Of a DNA stretch of 64,000 bases, positions 11,766-23,150 are shown in pieces. The DNA comes from Protula sp. h YS-2021 (Eukaryota > Annelida > Polychaeta > Sabellida > Serpulidae). Both the position numbers and the translations under genes were made by a program. Location of the stretch: assembly GCA_949752745.1 (NCBI GenBank), contig OX457031.1, positions 25,930,081 through 25,994,080 on the forward strand, read 5' to 3'. Each line of letters starts with the position of its first letter. The stretch's first letter is position 1. Below the pieces are notes generated by a model. It searched no databases. It was given only the letters and a program-made list of their open reading frames with translations, and was not told the origin of the DNA.

Positions 11766-12130
11766 GTTGCTTTTCGTCTATATAACGCCTATCCAACGTT
11801 GTATCAAAGATGTTGGTAAGACGTTGATCTTGGTTTGCTTCGAAGCACAACCACAAACAACCAGAATTAATGTTGTGGTTTGGTAGGGTAGACGTTCTTT
11901 TTGGTCGCAACCAAATCCCCACTTTCTTCGATTTCTAACCAACATCTTTTGCGCAACGTTGCGCAACACTCGCTGGAAATGGAAGTCATGACAGGTTGTC
12001 CCCAAAAGACCACAATAAAGACGTTAAGTCTGGATATTTCAGGAGCGTACAAGTGTTTTATCCCGTCCAACTTTGATACCTATTCTGCCTACCGGATGAC
12101 GTCATCCCGTGTTTCGACTCGAATTTGCAA
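11766..12130 (+). repeat. AACGTT-rich block fragment
   Basis: Has CTATCCAACGTTG (about 11787), GCGCAACGTTGCGCAACAC (about 11951) and ATTAATGTTG, matching the words of the blocks at 7.7, 18.2 and 25.2 kb, including GTCGCAACCAAATCC. No reading frame is preserved. Confidence 0.5.
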
Positions 12131-12667
12131 CCTTGTAACAACGTTTGCTGCGTAGGTGGGTATATTCATAAACTGCACAATACAATAAATAAACAATGCC
12201 AGTGCACGTTGTGCCCAGCCGTAAAAGTGAACATATCACAAAGGTGAAAGGAGAAACCAACCAATAAAAAAAAAAAAGATTTGGTAGAAGGCCCAATGGA
12301 ATGCATTGCTATTAGAAGTAATCCTACTGCTGAATTTGTTGCACAAACAGCTTTGTGTTTCTCTTGAAAGGTGAAAGCAGAAACAAACCAATTTTGTAAT
12401 AAAAAGATTTGGTAGAACGCCTCATGTGTTTCTCTATCCGTTTCTCTTTAAGGCATTCGTTTATTTTGCAAGTTTTTGCTGAAACGATCGCAAAAATGCT
12501 GCAACTCCACTTCAGATCTACCTGGGATCAGGGGAGGGAAGGAAGGAAAGAAAAAAAAAACAAAAGAAAGAGTTTTCATATCTTTAATATTTTTTCGTAT
12601 AATTTTGCTCAAACCGTTTTACACTGTGCTCGTATATAAAACATTACTATGATTATAATTCAATTTT
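12131..12667 (+). repeat. Dispersed repeat with GTGCCCAGCCGTAAAAGTGA
   Basis: GTGCCCAGCCGTAAAAGTGA (about 12210), AAAGGTGAAAGGAGAAACCAA and AGATTTGGTAGAAGGCC are repeated in part about 130 bp on (12365-12425: AAAGGTGAAAGCAGAAACAAA, AGATTTGGTAGAACGCC). The same order occurs at 42650-42740 and 58862-58950. At about 12530-12570 and 58960-58995 it is followed by a GGGAAGGAAGGAAAGAAA tract. It could be a short retroposon; ends not defined. Confidence 0.5.
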
Positions 12668-13687
12668 AACTAGATGCTCGAGAAGCATGAATCCGCCGGG
12701 TTCGCGCAAATTGTATACCTGATTATGATGTTCCTGTGAACAACTGTTCCAAAGAACACCATACAGCCTTGTGGTCAGTGAAGTAGAGGTTTGTAGAGCC
12801 AGTGGTACATGGTTGATTTGGTGTGAAGATAATAATCAATCCACCCACTAATGCGGCCTGTAGCGATATGTGTTATGCTCATTCCTAATTCATTTCTTCC
12901 ATTTTTTAAAGTTTTGTCATTTTGACAATTTTAGTCGGATCCGGTCGAATCCTGGTCACTGCACTGCGGGATGCTTAGGAGCAGCCGTGGGTAAAATCTG
13001 AAATCAATCCACCCACTAATGCGGGCTGTAGGCGCGTGAGACTGATGTGTGTTATGCAAAGTCCTTACTCAGTGTCTGCAATTTTTTAAAGTTTTGCCAA
13101 TTTGGCAATTTTGCTCGGATCCGGTCGAATCCTGGTCACTGCACTGCGGGATGCTTAGGAGCAGCCGTGGGTAAAATCTGAAATCAATCCACCCACTAAT
13201 GCGGTCTGTAGGCGCGTGAGACTGATGTGTGTTATGCAAAGTCCTTATTCAGTGTCTGCAATTTTTTAAAGTTTTGCTATTTTGGCAATTTTGCTCGGAT
13301 CCGGTCGAATCCTGGTCACTGCACTGCGGGATGCTTAGGAGCACCCCTGGGTAAAATCTGAAATCAATCCACCCACTAATGCGGGCTGTAGGCGCGTGAG
13401 ACTGATGTGTGTTATGCAAAGTCCTTATTCAGTGTCTGCAATTTTTTAAAGTTTTGCCATTTTGGCAATTTTGCTCGGATCCGGTCGAATCCTGGTCACT
13501 GCACTGCGGGATGCTTAGGAGCAGCCCTGGGTAAAATCTGAAATCAATCCACCCACTAATGCGGGCTGTAGGCGCGTGAGACTGAAATTGCACAGACGGA
13601 CAGACGGACAGACGGACAGACGGATAGACGGACGGACAGACAGACGGACAGAATGAAAACTATATCCGTCCGGTTCCCGGCGGATAA
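12668..13687 (+). mobile_element. Pearl-like family B, copy 1 (1020 bp)
   Basis: Bounds come from alignment with the second copy at 35554-36333: both start AACTAGATGCTCGAG and end GGCGGATAA. The 5' box ATCCGCCGGG (about 12691) is the inverse of the right arm of the 3' hairpin (CCCGGCGGATAA). Four monomers of about 180 bp carry CGGATCCGGTCGAATCCTGG, TGCACTGCGGGATGCTTAGG, CAATCCACCCACTAATGCGG and GTAGGCGCGTGAGACTGA. They are nearly identical to each other, and a GACA/GACG tract follows (13594-13650). Part of the head is deleted relative to copy 2. Confidence 0.88.
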
Positions 13688-15320
13688 TTACAGGAGGTAA
13701 TGAAAAGGTACGATTTGAGTGTGGCTTGAGCTTCGATCTAGACGGATTTAGTAGTTATTTATACTGTGTAAACATGGATTCAAACTCAGTGATATTCAAT
13801 GTAATGCGCATTTCGGTCGCTAGATGGCGCAGAGATACCCGCATTTCCCTTTAAGACTTGAAGAAGTGTCAAGTAGGAGCACATTGTGATTTTTCTGCAA
13901 CTGACTGCTTTTGGCCGGTAATTTGGCCAAATCGCCATACAAACCAAAGCCTCATGGACACGATGTAGCGAGGATGATCTATGAAATCGGTTCTAGATTC
14001 GGTTTGCAAAGAATTCTACTGCCACTTTCATCACATTTTTAACGATTCTTAGTTTTAAAATTCCGACAAAAGCTCAGTTTTACATTAAAAACAATATTGA
14101 TAATTTTCAGCATCAGTTTTATCTAATGTCACTGTGTGAATTAAAAGAAAGTCTGATGAATAGTTTTGTGGACACCGCACATATCTCGCCTGACGACACG
14201 TTCCATTACGCTGACAAAACGCGAAGTTTTACCAAATTGCAAAATACTTTCACTTCAACATTTTTTTTATGAATCCGCATAAAAGTACAATGTTCCACAT
14301 CTACAACATGCGCTCTGTGTGCATGTGAGATTTGAACACAATCCGATTAACAGTTTTGGAGATCTAGCCTGGACACGGCATAGAAAATTTGCTTCCGCAA
14401 AAAAAATCTGTCACTTCAGTACTCCGAATAAAAACACAACGTTGCACACATTCTATTCTATTCTATTCTATTCTGGTTCTTATAATGCGCTTATGCTTAG
14501 GCGCAACAATCAAGCATGATTAACACTAAAAATATGCTTTACATCCAATCACTGATGGAATTGATGCTGTTCGTGAGACTATCACAAGCTGTGCATTGGT
14601 CAATGACTTACTTAGGATTAGCTGACTTTTTAATCTGTGTGTCTCATTCCATATGTGTTCTTTCCGTATGTAAAAAAAAAAAACAATCTGACTTAAAACT
14701 TCCGCTGATATGGCCAACACGACGTTCCATTACGCGGGCAAAATTTATAAACACTAAGTTTTCCTAAATTTCAAAATACTCTCATTTCTACAATGTTTCA
14801 TAAATCCCAACAAAACTACTCTACTATGCTTATCTGTGTGTGAGATTTGAAAACAATCCGACTCTTAGGTTGAGAGATTTAGCCTGGACACGGACGCCGA
14901 ACATGTAGCAAAAAAAGAAAAAAATTCATGAATCAGTAAAACATGCGACATTGCACACCTTCAATGTATGCTCTACCCGTGTCAGCCAAATCGCTAAAAG
15001 CAATACAAACTGTATGGAAGACTAGCCAACAAAAATGTTCGAAGAGTAGCATTGTGAACTATAAATGTGTCCGTTGGAACACGGATGCTCAAACCGAACT
15101 GATACATGGTTCGGGAATTGGGATTCCTAAAAGAGCAATTGGCTAGATATATCTTCAACTACGAAACATTATATATACAAGCCATATACCAAGTAGAACC
15201 TGAGATATGGTGTTCACAAACAACTCGGTATAAGAAATTCTGTAAAATTTCAAAGTGCCACAGTGACCTTGAGCAATGACGCAAGGTCATCAAAGCCTAA
15301 TCAGCTCTAGTGTATTAAAA
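13688..15320 (+). repeat. Diverged tandem repeats and left part of another pearl-like element
   Basis: Units carry CACATCTACAACATGCGCTC, TGTGAGATTTGA(A/A)CACAATCCGA and TTTTGGAGATCTAGCCTGGA (near 14.30, 14.83 and 14.95 kb). A (TTCTA)n run is at 14451-14474. At 15150-15235 a monomer with ATACCAAGTAGAACCTGAGA and TATGGTGTTCACAAAC matches 17108-17200, so family C at 15321 has split an older element. A segment at 13960-14070 resembles 42400-42510. The interval 13688-13960 is unassigned. Confidence 0.5.
14451..14474 (+). repeat. (TTCTA)n microsatellite
   Basis: Nearly five perfect TTCTA units in a row. Confidence 0.9.
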
Positions 15321-17107
15321 AACAAGATATCGTCGAAGGCGCAGACCCCAACCGGACACAACAAGTCTCCATTTTGGCAATTTTTGGCCGATTTGAAAAA
15401 TAACACGACTTTGCACAACTTCAGCATATATATTATCACTGTGCAAGGTAGCATATGTCTAGGGTAAATAGTTTCGGAGAACTTGTGTAAAAACCGCCTA
15501 AGTTTTACATTAGAGTTATCTAATAAATTTACCTAATAAACTGGCAAGTTTTGACAAGTCGGCATTTTAGCAATTTTTTACCGATTTGAAAAATAAAACG
15601 ACGTTGCACAATTTCAATATACATTTTCACTGTGCAAGGTTGCATATGCCTGGGGTAAATAGTTTCGGAGAACTCGCGTGGAAACCACCTAAGTCTGACA
15701 CGGAGAACTCGCGTGGAAACCACCTAAGTTTTACATTGCAGTTATCTGAAAAAATCACAATGTTTGACTTTCAGATAAGTCGCCATTTTGGCAATTTTTG
15801 GCCGATTTGAAAAATAACACGACGTTGCACAACTTCAATATATATATTCACAATCCACGATGGCATATGCCTAGGATAAATAGTTTTGGAGAATTCGCGT
15901 GAAAACCACCGAAGTTTTACGTTAGAGTTGTCTAATAAATTTATCTAATAAATTGGCAAGTTTTGACAAGTCGCCATTTTAGCAATTTTTTACCGACTTG
16001 AAAAATAAAACGGCGTTGCACAACTTAAACATATATATTATCACTGTGCAGGGTTGCATATGCCTGGGGTAAATAGTTTCGGAGAACTCGCGTGGAAATC
16101 ACCTAAGTCTTACATTGGAGTTATCTTAAGAAATCACAATGTCTGACAAGTCGCCATTTTGGTAATTTTTGGCCGATTTGAAAAATGACACAACGTTACA
16201 CAACTTCAACATGTATATTATCACTGCGCAAGGTAGCATATGGCTAGGGTAAACAGTTTCGCAGAACTCGCGTGGAAACCACCTAAGTCTTACATTGCAG
16301 TTATCTAAAAAAAAAAAAAATCACAATGTCTGACAAGTCGCAATTTTGGCAATTTTTGGCCGATTTGATAAATAACACAACATTGCATAACTTCAATATA
16401 TATTTTTTCACTGTGCAAGGTTGCATATGCCTGGGGTAAATAGTTTCGGAGAACTTGCGTGGAAACCACCTGAGTCTTACATTGCAGTTATCTAAAAAAT
16501 CACTGTTTGACAAGTCGCCATTTTGACAATTTTTGGCCGATTGGAAAAATAAAACGACGTTGCACAATTTCGATATATATTTTCACTGTGCGAGGTTCCA
16601 TAGGCCTGGGGTAAATAGTTTCGGAGAACTTGCGTGGAAACCACCTAAGTCTTACATTGCAGTTATCTAAAAAAAAAAAAATCACAATGTCTGACAAGTC
16701 GCCATTTTGGCAATTTTTGGCCGATTTGATAAATAACACAATATTGCATAACTTCAATATATATTTTTTCACTGTGCAAGGTTGCATATGCCTGGGGTAA
16801 ATAGTTTCGGAGAACTTGCGTGGAAACCACCTAAGTCTTACATTGCAGTTATCTAAAAAAAAATCACAATGTCTGACAAGTCGCCATTTTGACAATTTTT
16901 GGCCGATTTGATAAATAACACAACATTGCATAACTTCAATATATATTTTTTCACTGTGCAAGGTTGCATATGCCTGGGGTAAATAGTTTCGGAGAACTCG
17001 CGTGGAAACCACCTAAGTCTTACATTATAGTTATCTAAAACACGGACAGAAGGACGGACGGACAGATGGCAATCCCACAGACCCCCGGGTTCGCCCGGTT
17101 GGGGTCT
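15321..17107 (+). mobile_element. Pearl-like family C, copy 1 (~1.8 kb)
   Basis: Starts AACAAG (15321). The 5' box AGACCCCAACCGG (15343-15355) is the exact inverse of CCGGTTGGGGTCT at the 3' end (17095-17107). About nine monomers of roughly 180-190 bp share TTGCACAACTTCAATATATA, TTTTCACTGTGCAAGGTTGC, ATATGCCTGGGGTAAATAGT, TTCGGAGAACTCGCGTGGAA and GACAAGTCGCCATTTTGGCA. A GGACA/GGACG tract is at 17042-17068. Frames of up to 170 codons on the minus strand come from the monomers and are not genes. Confidence 0.85.
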
Positions 17108-17280
17108 AATAAAAGTTACGTACTAGGTTTCATTTAAATACACATTGATAAAACTTGGGATATGATGTTCACGATCACAGCGTGACGCGCAGAATGATGG
17201 ACGGACGGGCAGACGGACAGATGAGCCAATCAAAAGCATAATGCCCCTTCTGGCCTTAGTCAGGTCGGTACAAACATAAC
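17108..17280 (+). mobile_element. 3' end of the pearl-like element split by family C
   Basis: Has the monomer piece ACTAGGTTTCATTTAAATAC and GGATATGATGTTCACGATCA, related to 15180-15225, then GACGCGCAGAATGATGGACGG and a GGACGGGCAGACGGACAGA tract (17198-17220). CAATCAAAAGCATAATGCCC, CTTCTGGCCTTAG follow. The exact 3' end is unclear because no strong hairpin is visible. Confidence 0.5.
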
Positions 17281-17812
17281 GGAAGACAACACAGTGATGG
17301 ATCTACCCCACAACCGAAGGTCGGCCGGAACCAAAAAAAAAAAGTAAGTTGTACTAAACCTATGTCGATATAGTGACAACACCCTTCGATAAGGTAATGA
17401 CGTAAGTGAAGCAATATCACTTAAAAGATCGACAGCTGACGTCGCTTGAAGCACCATTAATTCTATTACATATCTTGTCAGACCATGTGAAGTGACGGTG
17501 TAAAGGCGGCTACAATAACAATGTTAGAAAGATTTTTGCTCTGACGTCACAGTGACATAAATTTGTGCATCACAGTGACATAAATTTGTGCTGGAATATC
17601 TACCAGAAGTTGCAAAATGTCAGGAAAAGTATTTTTTCGTTTAAATTGGAATTGGCTACAATGCCGCCATATATGGCTAAGTTTAGCAAAACAGTTCTCG
17701 TGAAAAAATACTATCTAGGCAAAATGAATGCAAAATTGAAAGCAATCCGACGAAAAATGTTTGTTGTCAAGCATTCTGAATAAAAATTAATACGGGAGAC
17801 GGGTGTGTGTTT
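17281..17812. other. Unassigned; traces of family D repeat
   Basis: GACATAAATTTGTG is duplicated in tandem near 17553-17590. From about 17700 the text (GCAAAATTGAAAGCAATCCG, GTTGTCAAGCATTCTGAATA) matches family D and aligns with 23975-24035, so it is the left flank of the duplicated composite repeat. No gene seen. Confidence 0.4.
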
Positions 17813-18830
17813 AATGTATCCCAGAAAATATGGCACTGATGGAATAACGTTGCACATAGGCGTCGCATCAGGCGATGTATCAACGATGGGTTTTTAATGA
17901 TTATAGAAGTCGTGTAATGAACGTTACGAAAGTTTGTAAAGGGAAATCAAAACAACGTCAATCTCCCGACGTCAAGAGAGCGACGTTATGTAGACTTGGC
18001 AAAAATCAAAATGTCGCCGTCACATGTCCCCGTCGTCAAAATATACTACCTCTGGGTCATCTGGTAACCCAGATTATTTTTCATGAATATTTTTCCAAAG
18101 CAGTCAGGAAAAAACTTTCACACTCCTGAAATTCCTACACTTCACTTTCTAGTTTTGGTCAATTTAATTGTCAAAACCAGCTATCGTGGTTTACATTCCG
18201 ATGAGTGATAATACGAGTTTGTGTGGTTAAAACTCCAACGCCAACACAACGTTGATTATTCGGCGTCCATTTACCTCGATTTTCCAACGTCTTTTCAACG
18301 TTGCACCACAGACGTTCAATAAACGTCAAAGAAAGTGGCGATTTGTTTGCGACAAAAGCAACGTCTAAATAACATCGCTTATCTAACGCCTATTCAACGT
18401 TTTGTAAAAAAAGAAAAATGGTTGTGATTGGTCGCCACTATAAATTAACGTATTTTTATCAAATTAGAATTCAATTTAATGTTGCGATATGGCTGGGTCG
18501 ACTATGCATCCTTAAACTAAATGCACCACTCTTATCAAATAAGCTGAACATCACAGCATTCTTAGACTAGTCATTTTGATTAAATACGGACATTCTGGCA
18601 TTCTGCACGTAACTTCTCCCCCTAACCATACCACCCTGCATTCAAACATATATAATAGTGACTTACCCCATGACGTGTCATGTGACGTTGTCTCCCACTG
18701 ACGATGATGCAGAATGTAGGCAAACGACATACAGCGTTGAGTAGTCAGAGGGAGAACGCAACTGTAAGGAGAAAAAAAACGACATGGACGTCACAGGCAA
18801 TGCCTCAGCCAACGAAAACAGGAACAACAA
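17813..18830 (+). repeat. AACGTT block, copy I of a duplicated composite
   Basis: Aligns in order with 24048-26280: CGTTGCACATAGGCGTCGCA, CAACGTCAATCTCCCGACGT, CTACCTCTGGGTCATCTGGT, TTGTCAAAACCAGCTAT, ACGCCTATTCAACGTTTTGT, TACGGACATTCT, CAAACGACATACAGCGTTGA, GGGAGAACGCAACTGTAAGG. Copy I is uninterrupted and gives the empty-site sequence for three insertions in copy II (24114-24305, 24432-24920, 25317-25914). Confidence 0.75.
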
Positions 18831-19001
18831 GGGAGATACTAATGTCCGCTTGTCCGCTACCTCACCCCCTCACCCTTTCCGCCCCCCCCCCAAATATTAC
18901 ACAAAACTGATTTTCGGTCAAATATTTGGCGAATTTGCAAAATAATAGCCAGTTTGATACTAATCACAAAAAAGTAACAGAAGATTAAAACTGCATTTTA
19001 C
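18831..19001 (+). repeat. Family P fragment
   Basis: ATACTAATGTCCGCT..., ACTGATTTTCGGTCAAATAT and CACAAAAAAGTAACAGAAG are family P landmarks, collinear with 26345-26445. A short C-run is at 18881-18890. Confidence 0.5.
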
Positions 19002-19584
19002 TCCTATAAAACAGTATACGTATATTTTACGTACTTAATATCTAAAATGCATGGGCAAAATGGGCATCTTTTCTCGGACGCATAATAAACGTATGAATTA
19101 CGTATAAAAATATCCGCATTTCTAGAATCATATATTATACGTATAAAATGCGTGAGAAAAAAGATGCCCATATTGAATCCGCATATTATACGTGTATTTT
19201 TCCCACGTATAATATGCGCATACCCAAGGAACCTTTATTACACATATAAAATACGCGGGAAAATATATGCCCATTTTCAACGCGCATATTATACACATTT
19301 TTTTTCCTACGCATATTATACGCGTATCTAGGGACGCATATTATGCATACATTTTGCATGGTAAAAAAGATGCCCATATTAGAAACGCATATTAACGCAT
19401 TTTTACTCGCGTATATAAGACGCATATTTAAGAACGTTTATTACATTTTCGCCTATGCATATTATACGTGTAATATGTGACGCGTATTAAGCATATATTT
19501 TACGTGGGATTTCCCATATGGGTATTCCCATGTAAAATACACGTATATAATGCGTGAAAATTTCCACGTAGTAAATGCATGGGA

Positions 19585-20444
19585 AACTAGACCGAAATTC
19601 GCACAGCGAATTAGCCCCACTTGGAATGATAACTTTAAACGGGAGGTAGATGATATTGCAGTTTGTTAACAATTTTCACATGTCTGAATGTAGAATATCC
19701 TCCTAAATGCTACTTACTATACCGGTAAGGTCAAGGCCAAAAATTTGCTCTATCTCTTACCGTTTTCGCGATAAAGGCCAACTTCCGGTTTGGGGCTCGA
19801 AAGTGACATGAAGGGCAAGGACACCGGAAATTATACCTTACGTATCGTCGTATAGGGGGTAGAGGTCGAAAATGTGGTCAGAATTGCTCTATCTCTTTCC
19901 GTTTTCGAGATAAAGGCCAGCTTCCGGTTTGGGGCTCGAAAATGACCTGGAGGTCAAGGACACCGGAAGTTATACCTTAAGTATCGTCGTATAGGGTGTG
20001 GAGGTCGAAAATGAGGTCACAATTGCTCTATCTCTTACCGTTTTCGAGATAAATCATTGTTTTTCTTAAAAAGCGTTTTTCGCGATTTCAAGGTCAAGGT
20101 CAAGGTCAAAAACTTTTACCGGCTACTTCAGATCACATCGCCCTTTATATATGTGCCAAGTTTGGCTTTTCTAGCTTCAATGGCCTTGCTGTAGATGTCT
20201 GAAAACCGATTGACCTTTTTCATGATTTGACCTTGACCAGTAAGGTCAAGGTCAAAAATTTTTATCAGGTGCACCACTTCAGATGACCCTCCATACATGT
20301 GAAAAGTTTGGTTGGTCTAGCTTCAGCGGTCTCGGAGGAGATGTCTGGAAACCGATTCGGCGGAAAAAGAAAAAAAAGGAGAAAAAAATAGGTGAAGAAT
20401 TCAAGGCAATCCTTCCCCATTTGGTATTTTCAATACCAAGTGGG
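19585..20444 (+). mobile_element. Pearl-like family N, complete copy, AGGTCA-rich
   Basis: Starts AACTAGACCG (19585). The 5' box CCCCACTTGG (about 19615-19624) is the inverse of the end of the 3' hairpin CCATTTGG(T/C)AT...CCAAGTGGG (to 20444). Monomer type 1 (~165 bp): AACTTCCGGTTTGGGGCTCG, GACACCGGAAGTTATACCTT, GCTCTATCTCTTACCGTTTT. Monomer type 2: CAAGGTCAAGGTCA blocks (20088-20108, 20228-20254), TATGTGCCAAGTTTGGCTTT and GGAGATGTCTGGAAACCGAT. The usual GACG/GACA tract is replaced by an A-rich GGCGGAAAAAGAAAAAA stretch. Confidence 0.8.
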
Positions 20445-20496
20445 AATAAAATCATACGCACACCAAAAATGTTTATCATATAGTAGAATAAATCAC

Positions 20497-20523
20497 TTAA
20501 TCACAGGATGCAGCCACACACAC

Positions 20524-20611
<88 letters not shown>

Positions 20612-20624
20612 CATCCTGTGATTA

Positions 20625-20625
<1 letters not shown>
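20497..20625. repeat. Large hairpin: TA/TG microsatellite between 15 bp inverted arms
   Basis: TTAATCACAGGATGC (20497-20511) and GCATCCTGTGATTAA (20611-20625) are perfect inverses. Between them CACACACA, then about 68 bp of TA, then about 21 bp of TG extend the pairing. The whole can fold as one long hairpin. Confidence 0.9.
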
Positions 20626-20701
<76 letters not shown>

Positions 20702-20745
20702 CAGAGAGAGAGACAGAGAGAGAGGGAGAGGGAGAGAGAGAGAGA
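20626..20745 (+). repeat. TA then GA microsatellite
   Basis: About 24 bp of TA followed by roughly 95 bp of GA with a few ACAGA and GGGA interruptions. Confidence 0.92.
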
Positions 20746-21117
20746 TCCAAACTTGGACGATGTAGAATTGATACTGTACATCAAATAGCGCATAGGAAAA
20801 GCAAGACTACTCCAAAAAATGCAGCAGAAACACACGAAAAAAAAACACACACAGGATATGTAAAACTTGAAGGACGATAAGGGAAAAGAAATCTAACACA
20901 CCAACCTCCCACACCCCCTCTTAACAACCACCATCACCATCCAATATTTGTTGCATTTGGGCAATTAATGTCGACGAAATGTACCAAAAGCCGCCATAAA
21001 TAATGTCACACTGAGATAAAGAGAGGAAAGGTATTTTTGATTTCCTTCAATGCTTGGGATGACAGCAATATGATATATATATAATCGTCTCTGAATTATA
21101 GAGAAGTGCGATAATAA

Positions 21118-22134
21118 AATCATACGCCCATCCCCCGCCAACTTCCGGTTTGGGGCTCGAAAGTGACATGGAGGTCAAAAACACCGGAAGTTATACCTTA
21201 CGTATCGTCGTATAGGGGGTAGAGGTCGAAAATGAGGTCAAAATTGCTCTATCTCTTACCGTTTTCCAGATAAAGGCCAACTTCCGGTTTGGGGTTCGAA
21301 CGTGAACTGGAGGTCAAGGACACCGGAAGTTATACCTTAAGTATCGTCGTATAGGGGGTGGAGGTCGAAAATGTGGTCAGAATTGCTCTATCTCTTTCCG
21401 TTTTCGAGATAACTCATTGTTTTTCTTAAATAACGTTTTTTCGCCATTTCAAGGTCATGGTCAAGGTCAAGGTCAAAAATTTTTATCGGTTGCTTTAGAT
21501 CGCATCGCTCTTTATATATGTGCCAAGTTTGGCTTTTCTAGCTTCAACGGCCTGGCAGTAATTGTCTGAAAACCGTTTGACCTTTTTCGCGATTTGACCT
21601 TGACCAGTAAAGTCAAGGTCAAAAATTTTTATTAGGTGCACCACTTTCGATGACCCTCCATATATGTGCCAAGTTTGGTTGGTTTAGCTTCAGTGGTCTC
21701 GGACGTTTTCGAGATAACTCATTGTTTTTCTTAAATAACATTTTTCGCAATTTCAAGGTCATGGTCAGGGTCAAGGTCAAAAATTTTTATTGGTTGCTTT
21801 AGATCACATCGCCCTTTATATATATGCCAAGTTTGGCTTTTCTAGCTTCAACGGCCTTGCAGTAATTGTCAGAAAACCGTTTGATCTTTTTCGCGATTTG
21901 ACCTTGACCAGTAAGGTCAAGGTCAAAAATTTTTATCAGGTGCACCACTTCAGATGACCCTCCATACATGTGCCAAGTTTGGTTGGTCTAGCTTCAGCGG
22001 TCTCGGAGGAGATGTCTGGAAACCGATTCGGCGGAAGAAGAAAAAAAATAAAAAAAAAGCGAGAAAAAAAAGGAAAAATAGGTGAAGAATTCGAGGCAAT
22101 CCATCCCCATTTGGCATTTTCAATGCCAAGTGGG
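21118..22134 (+). mobile_element. Pearl-like family N, second copy, 5' truncated
   Basis: Begins inside monomer type 1 (CCAACTTCCGGTTTGGGGCT) and runs to the hairpin TTGGCATTTTCAATGCCAAG and TGGG (22134). Two rounds of monomer type 2 carry TCAAGGTCATGGTCAAGGTC (about 21448) and TGACCTTGACC...GGTCAAGGTCA (about 21596, 21898). The right junction resumes the TACGTATA-rich host. Confidence 0.75.
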
Positions 22135-22675
22135 AAATATACGCATAGTATACGTAGTCTGGCAATGTGATCCTACCGGAAACAGCCGTCATTGAGCGAT
22201 AATGTATTTAAGTTTTGCTAAATACTGCATATTTTAGTGGAGGGCTGCCTTTTTTCTAAGTATAATAGAAAGTTAGACATGGGAATACCAATTTCACTAA
22301 AATTTTTATGCTGAAAATTGTTTAAAGGAGTACTTTATAACTGCACTATAGTGATAAAGGTTCATGTGAATAATACATGTAGGGCTGCTATCTGGGCCAA
22401 TACATTGGTGGGCAAACTCTGAAATGCATATAAAAAAAGTTAAAAAAAATGCGTGAAATCCGTCCAATATCCGTGGGAAAAAACACGTGTAAAAGGCGTT
22501 TAATAATCGGTGGGAATTACATGTAAAATGCGTATAAGTTTTTACGTGGGAAAATATGCGTATTTTATGCGCATTATAGATGAGCAAAATGGCCAAAATA
22601 CACGTATATAACACCTAACTTGTCCATTTTGCCCACGTATTTTACACGTATAATATCCACTTAAATTTTGTCGGG

Positions 22676-23150
22676 ATGACAGTAACGCCATATCTCAGAC
22701 TTAGGTTTTGATTCTGATATAATAAATTGTTCACCAATATTTCAGCCAATTTTAGGCGACTTGCAATATAACAGTCAAGGAGAAAGGGGTGGGGGTAACT
22801 TGTACCCTCCCTTCATTCGATCAAAATCTTATGAGGTTTCACAAAGACCCTAGGTGGAGTATATTTTAAGAAAATTTGGTTAAGTCAGTATTTCCGCTAG
22901 TTATGAAGATCTGCTACCTTTATCCAACATTTCAAGACAAAAAAACGAATCACTTAATGCTTTACTGAATAAATTATTGTTGTTCTTTTCGCGTATTCTT
23001 TTCCAAATTTTGGTGAAAAAACGATAAAAAAAATAGCCAAATAGGTACCAATGCTACCGCTAACCAAAATTAAACGTTAACCGAGGCAAGACTGGCGTTT
23101 ATTAATTAAGATTGTAGTAGATAAGGATGTCCAGAGACATTGTAAGCAGC
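22676..23150 (+). repeat. Family P repeats, copy I of duplication
   Basis: Collinear with 26445-26830: GCAATATAACAGTCAAGGAG, TTTCACAAAGACCCTAGGTG, GATCTGCTACCTTTATC, GTTAACCGAGGCAAGACTGG and GATGTCCAGAGACATTGTAA. Confidence 0.6.

Larger units (their letters stand above)
20445..21117. other. Spacer between two family N copies, with microsatellites
   Basis: AATAAAATCATACGC occurs at both edges (about 20445 and 21114), which suggests a duplication or recombination product. Inside are TA, TG and GA microsatellites (20523-20745), a stretch with CCATCACCATCC-like text, and no recognisable gene. Confidence 0.5.
19002..22675 (-). mobile_element. TACGTATA-rich element, copy 1, split by a pearl-like block
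   Basis: Outer parts 19002-19584 and 22135-22675 align, in reverse complement, with the compact copy at 39398-40523. Both parts are packed with TATACGTATA-, CGCATATTATACG- and GCATGGGCAAAATG-type words. The ends read (T)CCTATAAAACAGTATACG here and ATTTTGTCGGG at the right, giving an imperfect inverted repeat CCC(G/T)ACAAAA. The insertion at 19585-22134 sits at GGGAAA(A)TATACGC of the intact copy. No protein coding seen. Confidence 0.75.

Noticed and set aside
12934..13500. GGTCGAATCC in family B as a tRNA box B
   Set aside because: One base shorter than the box B consensus and no box A at the right distance upstream.
12668..13687. Pearl-like elements as canonical Helitrons with TC...CTRR ends
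   Set aside because: 5' ends are AAC(T/A)AG and most 3' ends are ATAA; only families C and A-type end in CTAA. A Helentron/HINE-like or independent class fits better, and no helicase is present to decide.
16500..17012. 170-codon minus-strand frame with repeated RLRWFPRKFSETIYPRHMQP
   Set aside because: Exact by-product of family C monomers; the same peptide appears wherever family C occurs (35.2, 37.7, 38.0 kb).
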